DNA of 41,326 bases from an uncultured Ruminococcus sp. (lineage in GTDB: Bacteria > Bacillota > Clostridia > Oscillospirales > Ruminococcaceae). Position 1 is the first letter of the stretch, and every line of letters begins with the position of its first letter. Location: positions 1 through 41,326 of the forward strand of contig NZ_CALDMP010000094.1 of assembly GCF_937915125.1 (NCBI RefSeq), written 5' to 3'. The notes under the pieces are model-generated. The model was not told the DNA's origin and did not search any database. It saw nothing but the letters and a program-made list of their open reading frames with translations. Below are positions 33,017 to 41,292 of the stretch, piece by piece. A program made the position numbers and the translations under genes.

Positions 33017-33934
33017 ATGAAAATTCGAGAAATTCAAGAGGAAATACTGCGTTTGAAAAAAGAACGTGATTTCTGTATCCTGGCGCACAGCTATCAGACC
33101 AGCGATATTGCAGAAATCGCAGATTTTACAGGAGATTCCTATGCTCTCAGCGTCAAGGCGAAAAATACACCCCAGAAAAATATTCTCATGTGCGGTGTGC
33201 GTTTTATGGCAGAGACGGTGAAGATTCTGTCGCCGGAAAAGAATGTCTTTCTGTCCAGCCCGGTTGCCGGCTGTCCTATGGCGGAACAGATGGACAAGGA
33301 ACTGATCCACGCAGTGAAAATGAAGCATCCGGATTATACTGTGGTTGCCTACATCAACACGACAGCGGAACTGAAAACCATCTGTGATGTCTGCGTGACC
33401 TCCTCTTCGGCAGTAAAGATCGTGTCCCAGCTGAGTAACGATAAGATCTTATTTATTCCCGACTGCAATCTGGGGGCTTATGTCCAGGCACAGCTGCCGG
33501 AAAAGAATATCAAGCTTCTCCAGGGCGGATGCCCCATCCACGCAGCTGTTACAGCAAAGGATGTTCAGGCGGCAAAGAGTGCCCACCCGGATGCGCTGCT
33601 GCTGGTTCATCCTGAGTGCCGTCCGGCTGTCTGCGAACAGGCGGATTATATCGGTTCTACATCCGGTATTGTTCAGTATGCCGTGGAATCCCCCGCAAAG
33701 GAGTTCATTATCGGTACAGAGATCAGCATTGCGGAGACATTGCAGAACACCTGCCCGGAAAAACGGTTCTATCCCTTGGCAAAGAAACTGATTTGCGAAA
33801 ATATGAAGGCAACAACCCTCATGGACGTGTATCATATCCTGAAAGACGGTGAGGGAACGGAGATCACCCTGGACAGCCGTACCATTGCAAAAGCACGCCT
33901 TTGCATTGACCGGATGATCGCACTGGGAGGCTGA
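33017..33934 (+). CDS. nadA: quinolinate synthase
   Basis: NadA condenses iminoaspartate and dihydroxyacetone phosphate to quinolinate for NAD synthesis. The 305-residue [4Fe-4S] enzyme begins LKKERDFCILAHSYQTSDIAEIADFTGDSYAL. Likely cluster cysteines lie in AGCPMA (C86), GGCPIH and LICENMK. VHPECRPAVCEQADYIGSTSGIVQY and FIIGTEISI are family blocks. nadB and nadC, its usual partners, are not next to it here. The ATG at 33017 has GGAAAGGGA upstream. A HAD phosphatase follows after three bases. Confidence 0.93.
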   Translation: MKIREIQEEILRLKKERDFCILAHSYQTSDIAEIADFTGDSYALSVKAKNTPQKNILMCGVRFMAETVKILSPEKNVFLSSPVAGCPMAEQMDKELIHAVKMKHPDYTVVAYINTTAELKTICDVCVTSSSAVKIVSQLSNDKILFIPDCNLGAYVQAQLPEKNIKLLQGGCPIHAAVTAKDVQAAKSAHPDALLLVHPECRPAVCEQADYIGSTSGIVQYAVESPAKEFIIGTEISIAETLQNTCPEKRFYPLAKKLICENMKATTLMDVYHILKDGEGTEITLDSRTIAKARLCIDRMIALGG

Positions 33935-33937
33935 GAT

Positions 33938-34630
33938 ATGGGCTTTGCACCGAATACCTGCACACATATTCTCTTTGATCTGGACGGAACTCTGACGGAT
34001 TCCCGGGAAGGAATTCTGCGGTGTGTGCAATATGCCCTGGAACAGTGCGGTATGCCGGAATCGGATGAGACGAAGCTGTATCCTTTTATAGGACCGCCCC
34101 TGCTGACTTCTTTTCAGGAATTCTGCGGTATGCCGCCGGAACAGGCGTCTTTTGCAGTGGAACAGTATCGTGTGCGATTTTCGAAAATCGGCATGTTTGA
34201 AAACGCTGTATATGACGGCATCCCGGAATTGCTTGGCGAGCTCAGGGCAAAGGGTTACATCCTGGCGGTAGCAACTTCCAAGCCAGAGGTGTATACGCTG
34301 CAAATTCTGGAGCATTTTCACTTGACGGAATATTTCCAGGTCATTGCCGGAAGCGATATTCACCGGGAAGGTGAAACGAAGGAGGATATCATTCGTCTGG
34401 CACTGCGCCGTCTGGGACTCCTGGAACAGGAACCGTCTCATGTGGTCATGGTGGGTGACCGGAAACACGATCTCATCGGGGCACATGCATGCGGTATTCC
34501 TTGTATCGGTGTGGGCTATGGCTATGCACCAAAGGGAGAGATGGAGGCATATCATGCGGATGCAGTGGCAGCGGATGTGACTGCTCTGAGAAAACTCTTT
34601 GCAAAACCGGAAAATCGTGTGTCATCGTGA
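33938..34630 (+). CDS. HAD-family phosphatase, phosphoglycolate-phosphatase-like
   Basis: This 230-residue HAD hydrolase has motif I FDLDGTLTD (nucleophile D14, acid D16), an alpha-helical cap (residues about 20-90), motif II VATSKPE and motif III/IV VMVGDRKHDLIGA. It looks like Gph/PpaX-type enzymes; the substrate is unknown. GGAGG lies just before the ATG and the spacing suggests co-transcription with nadA. Confidence 0.85.
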   Translation: MGFAPNTCTHILFDLDGTLTDSREGILRCVQYALEQCGMPESDETKLYPFIGPPLLTSFQEFCGMPPEQASFAVEQYRVRFSKIGMFENAVYDGIPELLGELRAKGYILAVATSKPEVYTLQILEHFHLTEYFQVIAGSDIHREGETKEDIIRLALRRLGLLEQEPSHVVMVGDRKHDLIGAHACGIPCIGVGYGYAPKGEMEAYHADAVAADVTALRKLFAKPENRVSS

Positions 34631-34658
34631 AAAATGCACAAATCATTTGCTTTTCTGA

Positions 34659-34688
34659 TTGACAATGATAGATAAATTGTGCTATAAT
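34659..34688 (+). promoter_or_regulatory. promoter of the HD-GYP gene
   Basis: Perfect TTGACA (34659-34664) and perfect TATAAT (34683-34688) boxes have an 18-base spacer. GGAGG precedes the ATG at 34751. Confidence 0.8.
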
Positions 34689-34750
34689 AGATACAATAGA
34701 AAGTCTATATTCTGCTCTGAGTTGCTGGTATAATTACGGAGGAATGGTAT

Positions 34751-36787
34751 ATGATAGATGGGCACAAGGTTGCGGCATTGTGTGTTTCAGAGATTCAGAA
34801 CGAAAACACACAGAGTATGGTTATGCCGCTTTATCAGGCGCTGTCCGCACAGGATTGGAAATGTGTGATCTTCAACAGTGCCTCGGATCTGTTTCGGGAT
34901 ACACCTTTTGATCGGGGCGAAGCGAGTATTTTTCAGCTGATTGATTCTGTTTCAGCGGATGTCATTGTGATTTTTGCCCAGTGTCTGAAAAATCGGGACA
35001 TTCTGGAGGACATCATTGCAGAAGCTCGTGTTCACGATATTCCTGTGTTTGTGATAGAAGCCACAGAGACGATTTCGAATTGCATTCGTGTCTCTTTTGA
35101 TGAGGTGGATGCGTTCCGTCAGCTGGTGACCCATTTGGTGGAGGATCATCATTTTACAAAGCTGGCTTGCATTGCCGGATTCCAAGGGAATCCGGCTTCT
35201 GAAAATCGTGTACAGGCATTCCGGGAGGTGTTGGAAGAGCATCATATTCCGTTTCCGGAAAAGTGGTTCGGCTATGGCAATTTCTATTCTGTGCCCACCC
35301 GGGAAGTTATGGAACGGTTCCTGGCAGATCCGGAAGGACTGCCCGAGGCAATCGTGTGCATTAACGATTCTATGGCGATCGCCGCCTGTGAGATACTGGA
35401 AGAACATGGTCTGCATGTGCCGAAGGACGTGGTTGTGACGGGCTTTGATGGTATTGTGCAGGAAAAATACCATTATCCCAGGATCACCACCTGCCGCCGG
35501 GATCTGAACCAGTTTGCCGCGTTTCTGACCGAGTTAATGGAACAGGCTTTTGACGGACAGAAGATGGAACAGGAGTATTTATTCCCATATACACTGGACA
35601 TTGCGGAATCCTGCGGCTGCCGTGCGTGTTCCATGGAATCCGTAAGCCGTGCTGTGAATTCGATTTATTCGAAAATGAATGACAATGCGCAGTATGACCG
35701 CTCCATGAACAATATGCTGACAAAGCTGACCTTTGAACAGGATGCCTGTGAGATTCAGAGCATTTTGAAATATTACATCCGGTCAGATTCCTACATCTGC
35801 ATGAATTCCGACTTTGATGAGGTATCCCCTCTGGAGCACAGTTATTATAAGAATCCTTATACGCCGGTGCGAAAGAGCTATCGTTTTTTCTATGGTGAGG
35901 AAAATATCCACATCGAAAATTGTATGGAGAAGCAGCTCTTGCCGGATTGGAAGGATTTTTTGGAAAAGCCCGATCCCGTGGTCATTTATGCCATCCATAA
36001 TCAGCAGATCGTCTATGGCTATATGGTTTGTTTTGCGAACAATTTCAGCTATACCGTGCAGCGGATGCACCAGTTTGTCATGACTCTGGACAGCTGTATC
36101 AGCATGTACGTGCAGCAGGCATATCTACGCAATTCCAACCGCAGATTAAAGGAAATCCAGAACAAGATTATCGTTAGTTTTGCCGATCTGGTGGAATCGA
36201 GAGATGACTTTACGGGGCAGCATGTCAAGCGCACCAGTGAATATCTGAAAATTCTGGTGAAGCATCTTGCCGTACTCCCGCAGTTTGCCAATGTACTGAC
36301 ACCAGATGTTCAGGAACGGATGTGCAAGGCTGCGCCGCTTCATGATATCGGAAAGATCAAGATCTCCGATGTGGTACTCAATAAGCCGGGTCGCCTTACC
36401 AATGAGGAGTTTGAGATCATCAAGACCCACACGCTGGAAGGCGGCGATATCATTGAAAGAACGCTGACAGATATCGAGAGTGAGGACTATCTGAAAGTCG
36501 CCAGCGAAATGGCATTGTATCACCATGAAAAATGGGACGGCAGCGGCTATCCGTATCACCTTGCCGGGGAGGAGATTCCCCTTTGCGCCCGGATCATGGC
36601 AGTAGTGGACGTGTTCGATGCACTGACCAGCAAACGTGTATATAAAGATGCTTTTTCCATTGAGAAGGCATTTCAAATTCTGGAAGAATCCAGCGGATCC
36701 CATTTTGACCCCATCATTGTGGGGACGTTCCTTTCCATCCGGGATGAGGTGGAGATGGTGCTCAATACTCATCGGGACGCAATGTGA
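34751..36787 (+). CDS. LacI-type sensor-HD-GYP cyclic-di-GMP phosphodiesterase
   Basis: In this 678-residue cytoplasmic protein the first about 290 residues are a LacI/periplasmic-binding-type sensor without HTH, paralogous to that of the GGDEF protein at 30510 (shared blocks GEASxFQLI, CINDSMAIA/CANDSMAIV, VTGFDGI, ESCGC/QSCGC). A GAF-like middle follows, and from about residue 470 an HD-GYP domain: GQHVKRTSEY, PLHDIGKIKI (HD pair), HTLEGGDII, YHHEKWDGSGYP (HH and GYP motif) and FDALTSKRVYK. All HD-GYP metal ligands seem present, so it should degrade c-di-GMP to pGpG or GMP. Together with the GGDEF protein it may set c-di-GMP in opposite senses from related ligands. Confidence 0.88.
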   Translation: MIDGHKVAALCVSEIQNENTQSMVMPLYQALSAQDWKCVIFNSASDLFRDTPFDRGEASIFQLIDSVSADVIVIFAQCLKNRDILEDIIAEARVHDIPVFVIEATETISNCIRVSFDEVDAFRQLVTHLVEDHHFTKLACIAGFQGNPASENRVQAFREVLEEHHIPFPEKWFGYGNFYSVPTREVMERFLADPEGLPEAIVCINDSMAIAACEILEEHGLHVPKDVVVTGFDGIVQEKYHYPRITTCRRDLNQFAAFLTELMEQAFDGQKMEQEYLFPYTLDIAESCGCRACSMESVSRAVNSIYSKMNDNAQYDRSMNNMLTKLTFEQDACEIQSILKYYIRSDSYICMNSDFDEVSPLEHSYYKNPYTPVRKSYRFFYGEENIHIENCMEKQLLPDWKDFLEKPDPVVIYAIHNQQIVYGYMVCFANNFSYTVQRMHQFVMTLDSCISMYVQQAYLRNSNRRLKEIQNKIIVSFADLVESRDDFTGQHVKRTSEYLKILVKHLAVLPQFANVLTPDVQERMCKAAPLHDIGKIKISDVVLNKPGRLTNEEFEIIKTHTLEGGDIIERTLTDIESEDYLKVASEMALYHHEKWDGSGYPYHLAGEEIPLCARIMAVVDVFDALTSKRVYKDAFSIEKAFQILEESSGSHFDPIIVGTFLSIRDEVEMVLNTHRDAM

Positions 36788-36817
36788 TCTGCACATAGCA
36801 TAGGAGAGAGGTATCAG

Positions 36818-37537
36818 GTGGAGACATTTTCAAGAACGGAATTACTCTTTGGCGCAGATGCCATGCAGAAACTTGCTGCATCCCGTGTGGCAGTGTTCGG
36901 CATTGGCGGCGTGGGCGGCTATGTGGTGGAGGCACTGGCACGCAGCGGCATTGGCGCTCTGGATCTCGTCGACAATGACCAGGTGTGCCTGTCCAATCTG
37001 AACCGCCAGATCATTGCTACCCATGAGACCATTGGGCAATATAAAGTAGATGCTGCCAGGGAACGTATCCACCAGATCCATCCGGACTGTCAGGTGACAA
37101 CTCATCCCTTGTTTTATATGCCGGAAACGGCAGCGCAGTTTGATTTTCGGCAGTATGACTATGTGGTGGACGCCATTGACACGGTGACAGGAAAGCTGGA
37201 ACTGGCAGAACAGGCATATCGCTGCGGTACACCTATCATCAGCTCCATGGGCGCTGGAAATAAGGTTGACCCCACTGCGTTTGAGGTGACGGATATTTTC
37301 AAGACATCGGTCTGCCCTCTGGCAAAGGTGATGCGCCATGAACTGAAAAAACGGGGAATCCCGAAGCTGAAGGTGGTCTATTCCAAGGAGAAACCCATTA
37401 CGCCTCAGGGATGCAATATGCAGGATTCCCACCGCCGTCAAGTACCGGGCAGCAATGCCTTTGTGCCGTCTGTGGCTGGGCTGATTCTTGCGGGAGAGGT
37501 CATCAAGGATCTCACTGGCATCCGGGCGGAATTTTAA
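36818..37537 (+). CDS. tcdA: tRNA threonylcarbamoyladenosine dehydratase (TcdA-like E1 enzyme)
   Basis: TcdA activates the threonylcarbamoyl of t6A37 with ATP to make cyclic t6A. In the 239-residue ThiF-fold protein the nucleotide loop is VAVFGIGGVGGYVVEALARSG, followed by DLVDNDQVCLSNLNRQI with the conserved D-N-R residues. SSMGAGNKVDPTAFEVTDI and VVYSKEKP are typical TcdA/YgdL blocks. It starts with GTG, chosen for AGGAGAGAG upstream and because the N-terminal FSRTELLFG aligns with the family. It lacks the extra catalytic domain of full E1s. Confidence 0.85.
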   Translation: METFSRTELLFGADAMQKLAASRVAVFGIGGVGGYVVEALARSGIGALDLVDNDQVCLSNLNRQIIATHETIGQYKVDAARERIHQIHPDCQVTTHPLFYMPETAAQFDFRQYDYVVDAIDTVTGKLELAEQAYRCGTPIISSMGAGNKVDPTAFEVTDIFKTSVCPLAKVMRHELKKRGIPKLKVVYSKEKPITPQGCNMQDSHRRQVPGSNAFVPSVAGLILAGEVIKDLTGIRAEF

Positions 37538-37549
37538 AGGAGAGATCAG

Positions 37550-38329
37550 ATGTTGCTACCCGAGGAATTGCAGCGCTATTCCCGGCAGATTCAAATGCCG
37601 GAGCTTGGCGAAATCGGTCAGGAAAAACTGGCACAGAGCCAGGTGCTTATCATCGGGGCAGGTGGTCTTGGCAGTCCGGTCGCCATGTATCTTGCTGCGG
37701 CAGGCGTGGGAACGATTGGCATTGCAGACGGTGACAGGGTGGAAGTGTCCAACCTGCAGCGGCAGATTCTCCATAACCAAAGCCGTATCGGCAGAAAAAA
37801 GGCGGAATCTGCGTCAGAAACTCTCTCGGCACTCAATCCTCATATTCATATCGAGACATATCCGTATTTTGCCGATGACACGAATATTCTGCAACTCATA
37901 GCGCATTATGATTTCGTGGTGGATGCATCCGATCAGCTGAAAAATAAATTTCTCATCAATGACGCCTGTGTACTGGGGCAGAAGCCTTTTGTACACGGCG
38001 GCATCACCGGATTTGGCGGACAGGTTATGACATACGTTCCCAATAAAGGCCCTTGTTATCGCTGCATTTTCGGCGATTTGCCGGAAGATCCGCCGCCATC
38101 GCCGATACCGGTCATAGGTATGACTGCTGGCATTATTGGCTCTATCCAGGCAATGGAAGTGGTAAAATTTCTGCTGGGTATGGATTCCTTGCTTGTGGGA
38201 AAACTGCTTGTGTTCGACGGACTTTCCATGCAGTTTCGAACAGTGACGTTCCCGAATCGCTCGGCGCATTGCCGTGTCTGCGGTGCATCGGCGGATATTT
38301 ACGACCTTTCCTGGTATGCAAAAGTTTAG
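37550..38329 (+). CDS. MoeB/ThiF-family sulfur-carrier adenylyltransferase
   Basis: This 259-residue E1-like enzyme adenylates the C-terminus of a small sulfur carrier (MoaD- or ThiS-like). It has RYSRQIQMPELGEIGQEKLAQSQVLIIGAGGLGSP, then DGDRVEVSNLQRQI, and a zinc site built from CYRC and CRVCG. No moaD, thiS or rhodanese gene is nearby, so the pathway (molybdopterin, thiamin or other) cannot be told. It ends with TAG (38327-38329), followed in frame by ATT ATC TAA, the second amber stop in the window with a backup stop three codons on. Confidence 0.85.
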   Translation: MLLPEELQRYSRQIQMPELGEIGQEKLAQSQVLIIGAGGLGSPVAMYLAAAGVGTIGIADGDRVEVSNLQRQILHNQSRIGRKKAESASETLSALNPHIHIETYPYFADDTNILQLIAHYDFVVDASDQLKNKFLINDACVLGQKPFVHGGITGFGGQVMTYVPNKGPCYRCIFGDLPEDPPPSPIPVIGMTAGIIGSIQAMEVVKFLLGMDSLLVGKLLVFDGLSMQFRTVTFPNRSAHCRVCGASADIYDLSWYAKV

Positions 38330-38375
38330 ATTATCTAATACGAATTTCTCAAACTCCTTAAGGGATTAGTATAAG

Positions 38376-38402
38376 AATGCGGCAATGTCCGCATTTTTTT
38401 AT
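38376..38402 (+). terminator. terminator after the MoeB/ThiF-like gene
   Basis: AATGCGG (38376-38382) pairs with CCGCATT (38389-38395) across CAATGT, followed by a T-run. It closes the two-gene adenylyltransferase unit. Confidence 0.85.
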
Positions 38403-38507
38403 TCTATCATGGTAGAATTCATATTTTTTTGTTTATTTTTGGAGAAATTTATGTTATACTAAGAGAAACTGCGCATTTTTGCGTGGGTGATTTTGGAAAG
38501 GAGGCGT

Positions 38508-40091
38508 ATGATCCGTTATAAACAACGGGTCATATCAAAAAATTGTATGGAATCAAATATGGTTTGTATCCTGATTACCATTGTGGCGTATCTCATCATG
38601 ATGGTGACCATCGGCTTGGTATGTTCTAAAAAGAACAACAACGTCGGTGACTTTTATCTGGGCGGCAGAAAGCTTGGTCCACTTGTCACTGCTATGAGTG
38701 CGGAGGCTTCGGACATGAGCAGCTGGCTTCTCATGGGTCTGCCGGGCGTGGCATATCTGAGTGGTGTTGCCGATGCCGGATGGACCGCCATCGGTCTGGC
38801 GATTGGTACATATCTTAACTGGCTTATTGTGGCGAAGCGGCTTCGCGTTTATTCCCACACCTGTCGGAACTCCATTACCATCCCGGACTTTTTCTCCAAT
38901 CGTTACCGGGACGACAAACATATCCTCATGGGAATTGCCGCTTTTATTATTCTGATTTTCTTCGTGCCGTATACGGCATCGGGTTTTGCTGCCTGCGGCA
39001 AGCTGTTCCAGTCCCTCTTCGGCATTGATTATCACGTTGTCATGGTTCTGAGCGCAGTGGTAATTATCATTTACACCAGTATCGGCGGGTTTCTGGCAGC
39101 AAGCACTACCGATCTGATCCAGAGTATTGTTATGACAGTTGCGCTACTGCTCTTGGTTGGATTTGGTATCAGCACAGCCGGCGGTCTGGATGCCGTTGTG
39201 GAAAATGCCAAATCCCTTTCCGGTTATTTGTCGCTGACAAAACTCCACGATGCAGCTACCGGTTCATCTACCAATTATAGTTTCCTCTCGATTGTTTCCA
39301 CCATGGCATGGGGGCTCGGCTACTTCGGTATGCCTCACATTTTACTTCGCTTTATGGCAATCGAGGATACCCGCAAGATCAAAACTTCCCGGCGGATCGC
39401 ATCCATCTGGGTGGTGATTTCCATGGGCGTTGCCATCCTCATAGGTGTGATCGGCAATACCCTGAGCGCACACGGTAATATTGCACAGCTGGAAGGTAGC
39501 TCTCAGGCAGAGACGGTTGTCATTAAAATTGCCACACTCATGAGCGAAAATGGTATTGTTGCAGCACTTTTCGCTGGTCTGATTTTTGCAGGCATTCTGG
39601 CATGTACCATGTCCACATCCGATTCCCAGCTGCTGGCAGCTTCGTCCAGTATGTCCGAGAATTTGCTGCGCGGCGTATTCCGTGTAAACCTTTCCGCAAA
39701 GGCTTCCATGCTGGCAGCACGTGTGGTACTGCTGGTCATTGCAGCTTTGTCGGTGATCATCGCCTGGAACCCGGACAGCTCCGTATTCCAGATCGTATCC
39801 TTTGCATGGGCTGGCTTTGGTGCAACCTTTGGTCCGGTTATGCTGACTGCACTGTTCTGGAAGCGCTCCAACAAGTGGGGTGCACTGGCTGGTCTGATTG
39901 CAGGCGGCGTAATGGTATTCGTATGGAAGTTCCTTGTTCGTCCTTTGGGCGGTGCGTGGAATATCTACGAGCTGCTGCCAGCATTCCTGGTGGCTCTGGC
40001 AGCAATTGTAATCGTTTCTCTGCTGACTGCTGCGCCGGAACAGGAAGTGCAGGATGAATTCGAAGAAGTTAAGCAGAAGATGCGTGCATAA
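38508..40091 (+). CDS. putP: sodium/solute symporter, PutP-like
   Basis: This secondary transporter of about 527 residues belongs to the SSS family, most like the Na+/proline symporter: AYLIMMVTIGLVCSKKNNNVGDFYLGGRKLGPLVTAMSAEASDMSSWLLMGLPG matches the PutP N-terminal sodium and substrate region. Around 12-13 membrane spans follow, ending in a short charged tail. The start at 38508 follows AAAGGAGG closely; an ATG at 38547 is an alternative. The start codon lies in an 11-bp stem (TATGATCCGTT, 38507-38517, with AACGGGTCATA, 38524-38534, one G-U), which could limit translation. Substrate is inferred. Confidence 0.9.
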   Translation: MIRYKQRVISKNCMESNMVCILITIVAYLIMMVTIGLVCSKKNNNVGDFYLGGRKLGPLVTAMSAEASDMSSWLLMGLPGVAYLSGVADAGWTAIGLAIGTYLNWLIVAKRLRVYSHTCRNSITIPDFFSNRYRDDKHILMGIAAFIILIFFVPYTASGFAACGKLFQSLFGIDYHVVMVLSAVVIIIYTSIGGFLAASTTDLIQSIVMTVALLLLVGFGISTAGGLDAVVENAKSLSGYLSLTKLHDAATGSSTNYSFLSIVSTMAWGLGYFGMPHILLRFMAIEDTRKIKTSRRIASIWVVISMGVAILIGVIGNTLSAHGNIAQLEGSSQAETVVIKIATLMSENGIVAALFAGLIFAGILACTMSTSDSQLLAASSSMSENLLRGVFRVNLSAKASMLAARVVLLVIAALSVIIAWNPDSSVFQIVSFAWAGFGATFGPVMLTALFWKRSNKWGALAGLIAGGVMVFVWKFLVRPLGGAWNIYELLPAFLVALAAIVIVSLLTAAPEQEVQDEFEEVKQKMRA

Positions 40092-40118
40092 TTTTCCGAG
40101 AAATGGAGGCGTGTTTCT

Positions 40119-40352
40119 ATGATGAATCCAAAAATGATGATCCAGATGAAATCCCTGTTTGAGCGGTTCCGTCAGAATCACCCGAAAGTGCCCATGTTCT
40201 TCTCCGCAGCAGCTGGTGCAATTGACGAGGGAAGTGTGATCGAGATTCAACTCACCACTTCCGATGGCAAAAACCTCTGCACCAATATGCGTGTGACAGC
40301 CGATGATCTGGAAATGGTTAAGGTATTGCAGGGAATGGTGACAAATAAATAA
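40119..40352 (+). CDS. small conserved hypothetical protein
   Basis: This 77-residue soluble protein, MMNPKMMIQMKSLFERFRQNHPKVPMFFSAAAGAIDEGSVIEI and onward, has an N-terminal amphipathic stretch, no cysteine cluster (one Cys) and no signal peptide. TGGAGG precedes the start; either of the two first ATGs could be used. It lies 28 bases after putP and is probably co-transcribed. I do not recognise a function. Confidence 0.7.
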   Translation: MMNPKMMIQMKSLFERFRQNHPKVPMFFSAAAGAIDEGSVIEIQLTTSDGKNLCTNMRVTADDLEMVKVLQGMVTNK

Positions 40353-40479
40353 TATATGTTTCGGACTCCGGCACTGTTTGATATAGCTGCCGGAGTTTTG
40401 GTTTTCTGTTGCATTTCGAATGTCCATCTTGCCTTTCTGTTTCTATTATTTGAAAATAACCGCCTTTTTCTTTTTCGCG

Positions 40480-40508
40480 TTGACAAATACCTACCGTTAT
40501 GCTATACT
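40480..40508 (+). promoter_or_regulatory. promoter of the glutamine amidotransferase gene
   Basis: Perfect TTGACA (40480-40485) and TATACT (40503-40508) have a 17-base spacer. The transcription start would lie close to the AAGGTGAG ribosome site, which confirms the start codon at 40530. Confidence 0.85.
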
Positions 40509-40529
40509 ATCTCTGGGAAGGTGAGTGTC

Positions 40530-41243
40530 ATGAAGCAACCGATGATTGGCGTTATTCCACTATTTGATAGCAAAAAAAACAGTATCTGGATGATTCCGGG
40601 ATATCTGAATGGACTGCGTCATGCCGGAGGAATTCCAGTGATGCTGCCACTGGAAGCAACGTCAAAAGAACTAGAACAACTGGATTCTTATCTGGATGGT
40701 TATCTGTTCCCCGGCGGTCACGATGTTGATCCGGCATATTATGGTGCGAAGCAGTCGGCGAATTGCGGCGAGACATGCCCCTATCGGGATACGCTGGAGA
40801 AGCATGTCTACGGGCTGGCATGGGAGGCAGACAAGCCGGTGCTGGGAATATGCCGGGGCTTACAGCTGTTCAATGTGCTTCACGGCGGTACCTTGTATCA
40901 GGATCTTCCCACGGATTTTGACACGGCAAAGGAGATCGACCATCACATGACGCCGCCCTATGAACGGGCAGTGCATGAGGTTGAGCTGACTGCAAACAGT
41001 CCGCTGCACGAGTTGCTCCGGAAAGAGAAGCTTGCGGTCAATAGTTATCATCATCAAGGTATCTGCTGCCTGGGAAAGGGACTTTCGGTTATGGCACGGG
41101 CAGAGGATGGTCTGGCAGAGGCTGTCTGTGTGCCGGAAAAGAAATGGATCTGGGCAGTGCAGTGGCATCCTGAGTGGATGTACAGCTGGGATGCAGATCA
41201 GGAAAAAATATTTACTGCCTTCGTGAAGGCATGTCAACAATAA
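40530..41243 (+). CDS. class I glutamine amidotransferase, PuuD-like hydrolase
   Basis: This 237-residue protein belongs to the gamma-glutamyl-gamma-aminobutyrate hydrolase group: MIGVIPLFDSKKNSIWMIPGYLNGLRHAGGIPVMLP, LFPGGHDVDPAYYG, the nucleophile C108 in LGICRGLQLFNV, and H213/E215 in AVQWHPEW. It hydrolyses a gamma-glutamyl amide; the exact substrate is unknown since no puuABC genes are nearby. The longer frame from 40356 is rejected because the promoter lies inside it. Confidence 0.87.
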   Translation: MKQPMIGVIPLFDSKKNSIWMIPGYLNGLRHAGGIPVMLPLEATSKELEQLDSYLDGYLFPGGHDVDPAYYGAKQSANCGETCPYRDTLEKHVYGLAWEADKPVLGICRGLQLFNVLHGGTLYQDLPTDFDTAKEIDHHMTPPYERAVHEVELTANSPLHELLRKEKLAVNSYHHQGICCLGKGLSVMARAEDGLAEAVCVPEKKWIWAVQWHPEWMYSWDADQEKIFTAFVKACQQ

Positions 41244-41248
41244 ACAAA

Positions 41249-41285
41249 AACGCCGCTGTACGGGAATACTTCGTACAGCGGCGTT
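41249..41285 (-). terminator. strong hairpin, terminator mainly for the minus strand
   Basis: AACGCCGCTGTACG (41249-41262) and CGTACAGCGGCGTT (41272-41285) pair perfectly over 14 bases. The T-run (TTTTTGTTT) is on the minus strand, so it best ends a gene arriving from the right; on the plus strand no T-run follows, though it may still mark the end of the amidotransferase transcript. Confidence 0.7.
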
Positions 41286-41292
41286 AGTATTG

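Noticed and set aside
40356..40529. N-terminal extension of the glutamine amidotransferase
   Set aside because: A perfect promoter lies inside it, and the family N-terminus starts at 40530.
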